DNA of 10,386 nt from Chitinophagales bacterium (GCA_013695775.1 JACCZV010000157.1:1-10386), one strand, 5' to 3'. Shown: positions 1 through 7,056, counted from the first letter of the stretch. Notes: generated from the letters alone by a model not told the origin. Numbers and translations are program-made.

Positions 1-383
1 GCCTGAGAGAGATCCATGCGGCCGTTAAGAAAGGCACGTAGTGTAAATTCACCAGCCCTCGCCGACCGGGCACCAGTTCTAATGAACTGCTAGATAATTT
101 TTTGCTGAATAAATGGTGAGCCGTGGCAGGATATTTCCACCACATCTTCTTTTGTGTAAGAATGAGGTGCCTTAAAAACGGATGCAATCACTTCATCAAT
201 GATCTCTTCACCATTCATAATATGGCCGAGATGCATGGTATGAGAGGGCTGGTCTTTGAGCAGCTTGCCTTTAAAAATTTTATCACCAATGCTGATCGCC
301 TCTTTTCCTGACAGACGAATTACTGCAATAGCCCCTTTGCCTGGAGGTGTTGCGAGGGCAACAATGGTGTCATCTGTAATCAT
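1..383 (-). pseudogene. mnmE: 5' part of mnmE (tRNA U34 modification GTPase), interrupted by an in-frame TAG
   Basis: MnmE, with MnmG, installs the carboxymethylaminomethyl group on the wobble uridine of certain tRNAs. Its N-terminal domain binds the folate one-carbon donor. What is seen: from ATG at 383-381 the protein begins [15 protein letters not shown], followed by [10 protein letters not shown] and [11 protein letters not shown], all hallmarks of the TrmE N-terminal domain. At 92-90 the frame hits TAG. The same frame then continues without any shift as GAR, GEFTLRAFLNGRMDLSQA to the window edge, which is exactly the next conserved MnmE block. The stop sits where I recall relatives having Gln or Glu after an Ile-Ile pair, so one C-to-T or G-to-T change explains it. 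A longer TTG start at 410 is possible, but the ATG gives the usual N-terminus. The GTPase domain and C-terminus lie outside the window. Gene identity is certain; whether it is truly broken is not, because a sequencing error, a polymorphism or readthrough would look the same. Confidence 0.85.
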
Positions 384-701
384 TGATGGGGCATAATCTT
401 GAAAAAGCAAAGGTTTTTAAAATTGATGGTTTGAAAAAGAAAGTGGTAAAATATGTGATTGAGCCATCCTCTTAGACGGAATTTTCATATCTATTTCATC
501 AGGGGGAAAATTCTGCATTAGAATTCTAATAATCATTATAAACAATTAATTTCAAAAGCCTGCTTAGAAATGTACTTAAATCACACTAAGATTAAAAATA
601 AGTTGGTTAGAAAGTAGATTCTTTAAGGGATTTTCATTGACCTTTTAATATCGGTTACCGTAAAACATCGTACTTTTAAAGATGTCTTCAATATTTTTAG
701 T
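384..701. other. noncoding region between divergent mnmE and the propeller gene
   Basis: This is an AT-rich stretch with frequent stops in all frames and no convincing small gene. It must hold the start signals for mnmE (leftward) and the gene at 702 (rightward). I could not find a full TTTG-N19-21-TAnnTTTG promoter for either. The closest fragments are TACTTTTA at 671-678 without a -33 partner, and a degenerate AACCTTTG on the minus strand at 415-408. The only striking element is the palindrome at 517-530, listed separately. Confidence 0.6.
517..530. repeat. 14-bp perfect palindrome
   Basis: ATTAGAATTCTAAT reads identically on both strands and lies about 135 bp upstream of the mnmE start and 170 bp upstream of the 702 start. 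A perfect inverted repeat without a spacer suits a dimeric regulator's operator better than an RNA hairpin. In AT-rich DNA it can also arise by chance. No matching site was noticed elsewhere in the window. Confidence 0.35.
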
Positions 702-2630
702 ATGAAAATGAATATCTATATCAGCTTAATTCTTTCTCCTTTCTTAACATTTCTTGCCTTACCAACTCATGCACAAGTTACCGATTGGCAATGGGCACAA
801 GCCGGCGGAGGTACTGATTGGGATTTTGGTAATGATGTAGCAACAGATATCCAGGGGAATGTTTACGTCACCGGATATTTTGCCTCCCCTTCGATAACCA
901 TCGGCAATGTAATACTTGACAATAGCGAGTCCTATTACGAAGATATTTTTGTTGTGAAGTATGATTCCTCAGGAAATGTAATGTGGGCAAATAAAGCAGG
1001 AGGAACTTTAAGTGATGCAGGCCAGGCTATCATTACCGATGATGAGGGCAATGTATATGTGACTGGATACTTCCAATCCACCTCAATAACATTTGACAAT
1101 ATAGTAGTTAATAATACAGGTAATTACAATATTTTCCTGGTGAAGTATAATGCACTCGGTGACTTACAATGGGTGAAAAATTCCAAAACGGTTAGTACCG
1201 GATATCCTTACAATGACTGTAAGGGTTTAACAATTGATGCCACAGGAAATATTTACCTGTCGGGAGCGTTTCAGGCCTCCTCAATTTCGTTTGATTCCTT
1301 CATTCTTGATAACGCCGGAAGTGAAACATCAGATATGTTTGTTGCGAAGTATGATGTATCCGGAAATGTAATATGGGCAAGGAGCGCCAGCGGCGGCAAT
1401 GAGGATGGCTCCGAAGGTATTGTTGCGGATGCGCTGGGCTATGTGATTGTTACAGGTTATTTTAATTCAGGCTCGATCATTTTTGGCAATGATACCCTTA
1501 ATAATTCAGGTAATTTAACTACTGACATGTTTATTGTTAAATATGACTCTGATGGAAAGGTAATCTGGATCAATCAAGGGAGTGGTACCACAAACAATGA
1601 CTATGGGCATGATGTTGCAACAGATGAAGGCAACAATATTTACGTAACCGGAGCATTTTATTCCGATCAAATCACCTTTGACAACTTTAGCATCAGTAAT
1701 AGTCAGGCGGGTGGCTACTCAGACATGTTTCTGGTTAAGTACAATGCGGCAGGCAATGTAGAATGGGTTCAGAAGGTATATTGCACAAATAATGATTATG
1801 CGCATAGCGTGGCAACGGATAAAGCTGATGGTGTTTATGTAAATGGATGGTTTGATGGCAGCATGACTTCTGATAGCATAACGCTTACCTCTGCCAATGC
1901 TTCTACTGATATCTTTATTGCCAAATATCATAAATCAGGAAATTTTATATGGTTGATGCAGGGAAATGGATATGGGCCGGATTACAGCTACAGTCTTGCA
2001 GTTGATAAAAACAAAAATGTATTTATTACTGGTGGCTTTGCATCTGACACACTGCAATTTGGAAATATTTCAGTACCCAACTCTTTCTCTGACAGCTCCA
2101 CTTACTACTACGATATGTTTCTTGCTAAATATAGCAGCAACTGCGTGAATGTCTTTTATGCTGACTTTGATGGTGATCAGTTTGGAAACTCCGACTCAGG
2201 GATAATTGCCTGCGCGGCGCCTAATGATTTTACAACTGACTCAACTGATTGTGATGACACAAACGCAACCATATATCCGGGTGCTACTGATATTCCAGAC
2301 AATGGTATAGATGAAGATTGTGATGGTGCAGATGAAACCGGCACAGGCATACAAGTTTATAAGAGTGCTTCAGCATTGGCCCTTTATCCAAATCCTTCAA
2401 ATGGTAAATTTATAATTGACTTTGCGGGATATACTAAAACGTCTGCAACGGGATTTCTGGAAATACAAAACATGATCGGCGAAATAGTATATTCAGAGCA
2501 TATCATGATTTCAAACGGCAAATTGAAGGAAGAAATGCAGATAGACCCATCGTTTCCCGAAGGCATTTATATAGTGACAATAGTTACTGATCAAACATCA
2601 CTATCAAGACCTATTATATATCAAAGATAA
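702..2630 (+). CDS. secreted seven-repeat SBBP beta-propeller protein with MopE-like segment and T9SS sorting domain
   Basis: This 642-residue protein appears to be exported by the Sec system and then across the outer membrane by the type IX system. What is seen: a signal peptide at about 1-24 ending THA before Gln25; then seven repeats beginning at W31, W95, W157, W225, W289, W355 and W417 (62-68 residues each). Each has the pattern D..GN(V/I)Y(V/L)(T/S)G.F early and D(M/I)F(V/L/I).KY..(S/A)G(N/D) late, which is the SBBP (beta-propeller) repeat. Residues 485-545 carry DFDGDQFGN, then DCDDTNATIYPGAT and GIDEDCDGAD. This is the Asp/Cys-rich motif annotated as putative metal-binding in MopE-like proteins, with cysteines 504, 517 and 540. 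Residues 559-642 (LYPNPSNGKF, then an EGIYIVTI strand) form the T9SS C-terminal domain. Seven units suggest one closed seven-bladed propeller (inference). The ligand is unknown; adhesion or carbohydrate binding are possibilities only. The start is ATG 702; ATG 708 is an alternative. Confidence 0.88.
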   Translation: MKMNIYISLILSPFLTFLALPTHAQVTDWQWAQAGGGTDWDFGNDVATDIQGNVYVTGYFASPSITIGNVILDNSESYYEDIFVVKYDSSGNVMWANKAGGTLSDAGQAIITDDEGNVYVTGYFQSTSITFDNIVVNNTGNYNIFLVKYNALGDLQWVKNSKTVSTGYPYNDCKGLTIDATGNIYLSGAFQASSISFDSFILDNAGSETSDMFVAKYDVSGNVIWARSASGGNEDGSEGIVADALGYVIVTGYFNSGSIIFGNDTLNNSGNLTTDMFIVKYDSDGKVIWINQGSGTTNNDYGHDVATDEGNNIYVTGAFYSDQITFDNFSISNSQAGGYSDMFLVKYNAAGNVEWVQKVYCTNNDYAHSVATDKADGVYVNGWFDGSMTSDSITLTSANASTDIFIAKYHKSGNFIWLMQGNGYGPDYSYSLAVDKNKNVFITGGFASDTLQFGNISVPNSFSDSSTYYYDMFLAKYSSNCVNVFYADFDGDQFGNSDSGIIACAAPNDFTTDSTDCDDTNATIYPGATDIPDNGIDEDCDGADETGTGIQVYKSASALALYPNPSNGKFIIDFAGYTKTSATGFLEIQNMIGEIVYSEHIMISNGKLKEEMQIDPSFPEGIYIVTIVTDQTSLSRPIIYQR

Positions 2631-2699
2631 TTTTTAGGGATATCCTAATACTTTGGTCTGTTGGGGAGATACCTACATTTATGTAACTGAGCCGCATTC

Positions 2700-2730
2700 T
2701 TTGATTTTTATATATAGCAATATATCTTTG
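2700..2730 (+). promoter_or_regulatory. Bacteroidota-type sigma-A promoter for the phosphatase gene
   Basis: TTTG at 2700-2703 (the -33 element) is followed after exactly 19 bases by TATCTTTG at 2723-2730, a perfect TAnnTTTG -7 element. This is the known consensus of Bacteroidota housekeeping promoters. Transcription would start near 2737, leaving a leader of about 45 bases before ATG 2783. It makes the phosphatase gene transcriptionally independent of the upstream propeller gene. Confidence 0.75.
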
Positions 2731-2782
2731 CATGCTTCTTATAGAGGAATGATCGAAAAGTACATAGACGAAGTATCTCACC

Positions 2783-3271
2783 ATGAAAATTTTATTTGTC
2801 TGTCTTGGGAATATCTGCCGTTCGCCGATGGCTGAGGGTGTGATGAGAAATCTTATACAAGAGCACAATCTTGATTGGGAGGTGGAGAGTGCGGGCACCG
2901 AATCTTACCATGTAGGTGAATGCCCCGACAACAGGGCAAAAAGAACTGCCGCTAAATATGGATTGGACATAAGCAGGCAGGTAGCGAAGCAGATATCATC
3001 GAAAGATTTTGAATGGTTTGATCTCATCTATGCTTTAGCAACAGATGTGATGGATGAGATATTATCATTGAAGGGAAGCATTACCCATCGTGACAAGATC
3101 AAATTATTTATGGATGAATTGTTTCCGGGCGAATACCGCGATGTGCCGGATCCGTGGTATGGTGATGAATCGGGTTTTGATCCGGTATACCATCTTATTA
3201 AGCAAGGCTGTGAAAAGATCATTGAACGTCACATGGCAAGCTCGCAAAATTATGCAGTCGAAAAGAAGTGA
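2783..3271 (+). CDS. low-molecular-weight protein-tyrosine phosphatase
   Basis: This cytoplasmic enzyme hydrolyses phosphotyrosine through a cysteinyl-phosphate intermediate. What is seen: the P-loop VCLGNICRSP near the N-terminus, with nucleophile Cys7, Cys12 and phosphate-binding Arg13 (CX5R), and the general-acid loop DVPDPWYG with Asp123. The 162-residue length and the single compact domain fit the LMW-PTP family. It has no signal peptide. The P-loop and DPWYG loop argue against the related arsenate reductases, which carry a different P-loop (CTGNSCRS type) and an extra redox cysteine pair. The gene has its own promoter at 2700-2730 and ends 14 bp from the convergent peptidase gene. No tyrosine kinase or capsule genes are visible nearby, so its substrate cannot be guessed from context. 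Family assignment is secure; the physiological role is unknown. Confidence 0.95.
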   Translation: MKILFVCLGNICRSPMAEGVMRNLIQEHNLDWEVESAGTESYHVGECPDNRAKRTAAKYGLDISRQVAKQISSKDFEWFDLIYALATDVMDEILSLKGSITHRDKIKLFMDELFPGEYRDVPDPWYGDESGFDPVYHLIKQGCEKIIERHMASSQNYAVEKK

Positions 3272-3285
3272 AAAACACAATACCC

Positions 3286-5457
3286 TCATTTCACAATAAA
3301 CATCTCATCAATTAAATAATCGGCGCCCGCAAATTTATCTATAACAAAAAGCGTATACCGTACATCTAACGCGATGTTGCGGCATTGCGAAGCATCAAAA
3401 TAGATATCGCTCATCGTCCCCTCCCAGCAGCGATCGAAGTTGGTACCGACCAGTTGCCCTTCCCCATTAAGCACGGGACTACCGCTATTTCCGCCGGTGG
3501 TATGGTTCGATGCAATAAAACAGGTGCGCAAATTTCCGGAGGCATCGGCATATTGTCCGAAATCTTTTTGTTCATAGAGCTGAAGCAGTCTTTCGGGGGC
3601 ATCATAAAATTCATCGTTTGGAAAATATTTTCCTACGAGCCCATCAATGGTAGTATAGTAATTATATACAACACCATCACGGGGCTGATAGCCTTCCACC
3701 TTACCATAAGCAACCCGCAACGTAGAATTTGCATCAGGATAAAACCGTCGCTCTCTCATAATCTCCATCTGTGCCCTCATATATTCCCGATTGATAATAT
3801 TTAACCGGTCATTCAAACGCATATAGGCAGGTAAAATGGATGAATCATAATGATCCTTAAGTGCTGTTGCTAAGATGAATGCGGGATCTTGCAATAATAT
3901 TTTTTCCCTGCCTTTTTTATAATCATTCAAAAAATCCAATACCAATGCTTCGTTGTCTAAGAAGGATTTAGCAAAAATGTCTGAAGCATACTCCCCATAA
4001 TCCCCATCATATTTATTCAAAGATTGAAGGAAAGACTTAGGAAGCCGATCTGATGGAAGGCGTTGAATTGACATATTTATCATTTCCGAGGTCATCTTCA
4101 GATCGGTTCGTGCGTCATAATCTTTAAAAAAAGCTTTGACTTGTGCTTTGGCTTTTTCTGTTAGCTTAAACATACCCTCGGATGATGTCGTATCAATTCC
4201 TGTTTTGTCGCTGAACGGTTTCACTATACCAGCAATCCTGAATATTTCAGGACTCATCAATGCTTCGTTATAATAATCTATCAAGGGCTGCAGGAGACGA
4301 ATGCTATCATAAACGATCTTTAATGAAGGCAAAATCTGGTCATAATTTTTTTGCCATTCTGGATTGCTAAGGACACGACTGTTAAAATCAGATTCATAGG
4401 CCATCTTTTTTTCAATGGCATCTGCTTTCTTCAAACCCATTATCTCACCCTGCCACTTTTTCCACGCATTAGACAACCCATAATATTTGGCGGAGTATTT
4501 TATTCTGATGGAATCGTTTGTCATCATATCATTCCACCAGATATTTAATCGGGCATCTCTGATGGCGACTTTCTGGGGATCAGAAATATTTTGAATCACA
4601 TCCACTGCATATGAAGAAATGTATTCAGTGGTCCGGCCGGGAAACCCATATACCATTGTGAAATCGCCCTCCTGAACTCCTTTCATAGAAATGGGAAAAA
4701 AATAACGTGGCTTGAATGGAACATTCTCTGCGGAATACTCGGCGGGCCTATTATTTTTATCTGCATAGATTCTAAACAAAGAAAAGTCAGCCGTATGCCG
4801 GGGCCACATCCAGTTGTCCGCATCGCCACCGAAATTACCTATCGATTGAGGCGGCGCACCCACCAGTCGCACATCTTTGTAGGTTTCAGTTATAAAAAGA
4901 TAGTACTGATTGCCATTATAGAAACCTCTGACATATGCCCCATAATGTGATCCAAGGATAGCCTTCTGCTCTATTGTTTTATTGTTTATTTCAATCTGTT
5001 GTTGCCGTTCTGATTCACTCATGCCATCGGTTACCCCCATCAATGCCTGACTGGTAACATCTTCAATCTTTATAATAAATGTAACGGAAAGCCCGGGGCA
5101 GATGAGTTCATCTTCCTGCCGCATCGCCCAGAAACCATCTTTTATATAGTCATGCTCTATGGAGCTGTGCGATTGAATCTGTCCGAACCCACAATGATGA
5201 TTGGTAAGAACCAGCCCCCTATCAGAGATCACCTCACCGGTGCATCCGCTTCCAAAAAGCAAAACTGCATCTTTCATGGAAGAACGATTCACGCTGTAAA
5301 TATCTTCAGAGGAAAGCTTCATCCCCTTCGACTGCATGTCGGCGATGGTAAGCTGATCAAGCAGCAGAGGAAGCCACATACCCTCGTCTGCAAAGGCTTT
5401 AAGGGAATTCATTAAAATCGAAATGCATAAAGAGATTTTGAGCGTGTTATGTTTCAT
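3286..5457 (-). CDS. S46 family dipeptidyl-peptidase, DPP11-like (Asp/Glu-specific)
   Basis: A periplasmic serine peptidase that would remove dipeptides from peptide N-termini, feeding amino-acid catabolism. What is seen: a signal peptide ending AFA at residue 23, with mature start DEGMWLP, typical of S46. The catalytic His88 lies in LTNHHCGFG. NWMWPRHTADF (215-225) holds the substrate N-terminus anchors Asn215/Trp216 and the likely catalytic Asp224. Ser658 lies in GGNSGSPV. Length is 723 residues, the usual family size. Eighteen residues after the catalytic Ser comes FDR, with Arg676. From memory, this position is Arg673 in Porphyromonas gingivalis DPP11 (Ser655), where it binds acidic P1 side chains, and Gly in DPP7. 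I therefore infer Asp/Glu preference. There is no T9SS tail, which agrees with periplasmic location. It is transcribed alone, divergently from the DUF4252 pair. The family is secure and the specificity likely. Confidence 0.93.
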   Translation of the reverse strand: MKHNTLKISLCISILMNSLKAFADEGMWLPLLLDQLTIADMQSKGMKLSSEDIYSVNRSSMKDAVLLFGSGCTGEVISDRGLVLTNHHCGFGQIQSHSSIEHDYIKDGFWAMRQEDELICPGLSVTFIIKIEDVTSQALMGVTDGMSESERQQQIEINNKTIEQKAILGSHYGAYVRGFYNGNQYYLFITETYKDVRLVGAPPQSIGNFGGDADNWMWPRHTADFSLFRIYADKNNRPAEYSAENVPFKPRYFFPISMKGVQEGDFTMVYGFPGRTTEYISSYAVDVIQNISDPQKVAIRDARLNIWWNDMMTNDSIRIKYSAKYYGLSNAWKKWQGEIMGLKKADAIEKKMAYESDFNSRVLSNPEWQKNYDQILPSLKIVYDSIRLLQPLIDYYNEALMSPEIFRIAGIVKPFSDKTGIDTTSSEGMFKLTEKAKAQVKAFFKDYDARTDLKMTSEMINMSIQRLPSDRLPKSFLQSLNKYDGDYGEYASDIFAKSFLDNEALVLDFLNDYKKGREKILLQDPAFILATALKDHYDSSILPAYMRLNDRLNIINREYMRAQMEIMRERRFYPDANSTLRVAYGKVEGYQPRDGVVYNYYTTIDGLVGKYFPNDEFYDAPERLLQLYEQKDFGQYADASGNLRTCFIASNHTTGGNSGSPVLNGEGQLVGTNFDRCWEGTMSDIYFDASQCRNIALDVRYTLFVIDKFAGADYLIDEMFIVK

Positions 5458-5654
5458 GCTGGTAATTTGGTTTCAATCGATCAATCAGACTCTTCTCACA
5501 CCGAGTAACATTATATTTCACAAGTATCTAAGATTTGGCAGTGAGACGTTCAAAAATGCGAAAATTTTATTCGTGCTGTAACTTTTCCCATGAGCCGAAC
5601 GCCAAACAGTGGATTTAAACAACACAAATAATAACCGATTAAAAACATCCCCCT

Positions 5655-6179
5655 ATGAAAAATGTACTTCTTCTTGCATTAAGTTTATTTCCAGCCACGA
5701 TATTCGCTCAAAGTTCTGTACAATCTTTTTTTGATAAGTATGCCGGAAAAGATGGATTTACAACAGTGAAAATCTCACCTTCTTTGTTTGGTCTCATTGC
5801 TTCGGCAGATATTGAAGATGAGAACCTTACAATGATCAAAGATATCACCGGTGTTAATGTTTTAATTTATGATGGAAAGGGAGGGAAATCGGATAATCTA
5901 TTGGATAATTTATATGGGGAAGCCCGATCATTGATCAATTCCGGATACGAAGAATTGATGGCTGTGAAGGAGGAGGGGACAGACTTGAAAATCCTTGCAA
6001 AGTCTGCGGGGCATGGTATCATAAGCGATCTGTTAATCATGGGAAAAGATGAGGGTGAATTCATCTATGTAAATGTGCTTGGTAAAATTGATTTGAAAAA
6101 GATTAAATCGCTCGGCCAATCGATTGATATAAAAGGGATGGAACATTTAAAGGATCTGGACGACGGGGATAAAAAATAA
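5655..6179 (+). CDS. DUF4252 domain protein, exported
   Basis: Function unknown. The 174-residue protein has a clear signal peptide (KNVLLLALSLFPATIFA, cleavage before Gln19). The start of the mature protein, FFDKYAGKDGFTTVKISPSLF broken over residues 25-45, is the typical opening of DUF4252. The middle holds a GVNVLIYDG strand, and EFIYVNVLGKIDL near the C-terminus is the other characteristic strand. It has no lipobox cysteine and no membrane helix after the signal, so a soluble periplasmic location is inferred. The C-terminus is charged (HLKDLDDGDKK). In Bacteroidota such genes often come in tandem and near ECF sigma factors. Here a second copy follows, but no sigma factor is in the window. 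The ATG at 5655 is well placed for the signal peptide, and there is no Shine-Dalgarno sequence. Confidence 0.87.
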   Translation: MKNVLLLALSLFPATIFAQSSVQSFFDKYAGKDGFTTVKISPSLFGLIASADIEDENLTMIKDITGVNVLIYDGKGGKSDNLLDNLYGEARSLINSGYEELMAVKEEGTDLKILAKSAGHGIISDLLIMGKDEGEFIYVNVLGKIDLKKIKSLGQSIDIKGMEHLKDLDDGDKK

Positions 6180-6214
6180 CTAAGAAGAAATCATAACTCC
6201 TAATTCTAAGACAA

Positions 6215-6229
6215 GGAAGTTCCCCTTCC
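6215..6229 (+). repeat. small hairpin in the DUF4252 intergenic region
   Basis: GGAAG at 6215-6219 can pair with CTTCC at 6225-6229 around a five-base loop. The CTTCC arm could alternatively pair with GGAAG at 6232-6236, which overlaps the 5' arm of the larger hairpin just downstream. The two structures could therefore compete. No ligand or leader peptide is evident. Confidence 0.35.
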
Positions 6230-6232
6230 CTG

Positions 6233-6293
6233 GAAGCGTGCAGGATGGCTTTCTCATGGTTTGGTTCCCATTGGCTGCCTGCCGCTTCTTTTT
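6233..6293 (+). terminator. candidate intrinsic terminator between the two DUF4252 genes
   Basis: GAAGCG at 6233-6238 pairs with CGCTTC at 6283-6288. After one bulged T, GCAGG (6240-6244) pairs with CCTGC (6278-6282), giving an 11-bp GC-rich stem. The 33-base interior can form a smaller ATGG/CCAT hairpin. The stem is followed directly by TTTTT at 6289-6293. This is the shape of a rho-independent terminator on the + strand, ending transcription after the first DUF4252 gene or attenuating the second, whose ATG lies 33 bases later. The unusually long interior loop leaves room for another structured-RNA role. Confidence 0.6.
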
Positions 6294-6326
6294 AATTCAT
6301 TTCATCATCTACAACATAATCCTGTT

Positions 6327-6878
6327 ATGAAAAATTTTATCCTCTCCCTTTTGTTCATCCTTCCATTGTTAGGCTTTGCTTCAAACCAAAATGATCCCAT
6401 ACCACCAGAAGGCAGCAAAGAATCGTTTAAGTTATCCCTTTATATACCAGGGTTATTGGTAAAGGCGGGGTCATTGTTTGTTTCAAAGGATCGCAATCCG
6501 GAGGTAAAAAAGCTATTACGATCAGTGCGCAGCGTAAGTGTGGTTGTGAGGAAGGGAGAGGCTTTTCGTAAATATGCAGCCTCTGATAAATATGAGAAAA
6601 AATTAAATAAGCTGGAGCGTCAGAAATTCACACCGCTATTTGATGTAATGAGTTCTGAAGCCAATGTCTCCATTCAGATTAAGCAAAACCAACGGTCTCA
6701 CGTCCGTCAGCTGGCAATTCTGATAAATGATGAAGATGAGAGCTTTATATTTACCAGGGTTCGTTGCAACTTCAATATAAGTCAATTGCAGGAATGGATG
6801 AAAAGTGCGAAAGAAAAGAATCAGCTTGATTTCTCTTCTTTCCCATCTTCAATAAGGTCCCTTTCCGGCCATCCTTAG
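6327..6878 (+). CDS. second DUF4252 domain protein, exported
   Basis: A 183-residue relative of the upstream protein; function unknown. What is seen: the signal peptide MKNFILSLLFILPLLGFA with cleavage before Ser19; a VRSVSVVVRKGEAFRKY segment matching the central DUF4252 strand-helix; and DESFIFTRVRCNFNISQLQEW matching the C-terminal strand. The mature part is rich in Lys and Arg, unlike the acidic tail of the first copy. The frame is open upstream to TTG 6261, but only ATG 6327 puts the signal peptide at the N-terminus, so I chose it. The gap of 147 bp from the first copy contains the terminator-like hairpin, so the two may be expressed at different levels. The gene ends in TAG. Its last 30 bases overlap, on the opposite strand, the 3' end of the Pmp3-like remnant. 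Confidence 0.82.
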   Translation: MKNFILSLLFILPLLGFASNQNDPIPPEGSKESFKLSLYIPGLLVKAGSLFVSKDRNPEVKKLLRSVRSVSVVVRKGEAFRKYAASDKYEKKLNKLERQKFTPLFDVMSSEANVSIQIKQNQRSHVRQLAILINDEDESFIFTRVRCNFNISQLQEWMKSAKEKNQLDFSSFPSSIRSLSGHP

Positions 6879-7015
6879 ACGGCTGAATACAAAAAAAATC
6901 CCTCGGGCTAACGCAAGGAAGAAGGTAAGCAAAAGCGCAATCCAAAAATGACTTGTGATTTCATCTTCATATAGAGCTACTGCCAAAAGAGGAATGAAGA
7001 TGGCGATCAAAACAT
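6849..7015 (-). pseudogene. YqaE/Pmp3 (UPF0057)-like small membrane protein gene with a frameshifted start
   Basis: On the minus strand an open frame reads LIAIFIPLLAVALYEDE, then ITSHFWIALLLTFF, then a hydrophobic GIFFVF and a basic end, stopping at TGA 6851-6849. The order (I/L)AIF.P.LAV, a short acidic turn, FWI.LLLT and a second membrane helix is that of the YqaE/Pmp3 family of about 50-residue two-helix inner-membrane proteins. No ATG lies in this frame; the only ordinary start is TTG at 7010-7008. An ATG at 7015-7013 is one base out of frame: adding one T to the four-T run (A's at 7009-7012 on the + strand) would give MFLIAIFIPLLAV, an ideal start. The family's second-helix Pro-Gly is also not recognisable, so decay is plausible. 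It could instead be an intact TTG-started gene of 53 residues, or a homopolymer sequencing error. Confidence 0.5.
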
Positions 7016-7035
7016 ATAGGGTATTTCCGAAATTC

Positions 7036-7043
7036 TAACTTTG
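7036..7043 (+). promoter_or_regulatory. candidate -7 element for the DUF4199 gene
   Basis: TAACTTTG matches the Bacteroidota -7 consensus TAnnTTTG exactly. I find no TTTG at the 19-21 base spacing upstream (the bases there are AACATA), so it is half a promoter. Initiation about seven bases downstream would give a very short leader before ATG 7057. Confidence 0.4.
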
Positions 7044-7056
7044 CATCCTTTAATGT

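Noticed and set aside
2634..2648. Terminator after the propeller gene
   Set aside because: TTAGG/CCTAA is only five base pairs and lacks a downstream T-run.
2783..3271. Arsenate reductase instead of tyrosine phosphatase
   Set aside because: The P-loop CLGNICRS and the DPWYG acid loop are those of LMW-PTPs.
3268..3294. Bidirectional terminator between the convergent phosphatase and peptidase genes
   Set aside because: Only a six-base AT-rich stem (GTGAAA/TTTCAC) with a 15-base loop and no proper T-run on either side.
3385..3804. 139-codon open frame on the + strand inside the peptidase gene
   Set aside because: It is antisense to the strongly conserved catalytic region of the S46 peptidase, has no recognisable motif, and is a shadow frame.
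5579..5586. Promoter -7 element (TAACTTTT) for the first DUF4252 gene
   Set aside because: It has one mismatch to TAnnTTTG and no -33 TTTG at a suitable distance.
6261..6326. Upstream start of the second DUF4252 gene
   Set aside because: It begins at TTG inside the hairpin and would bury the signal peptide behind 22 residues.
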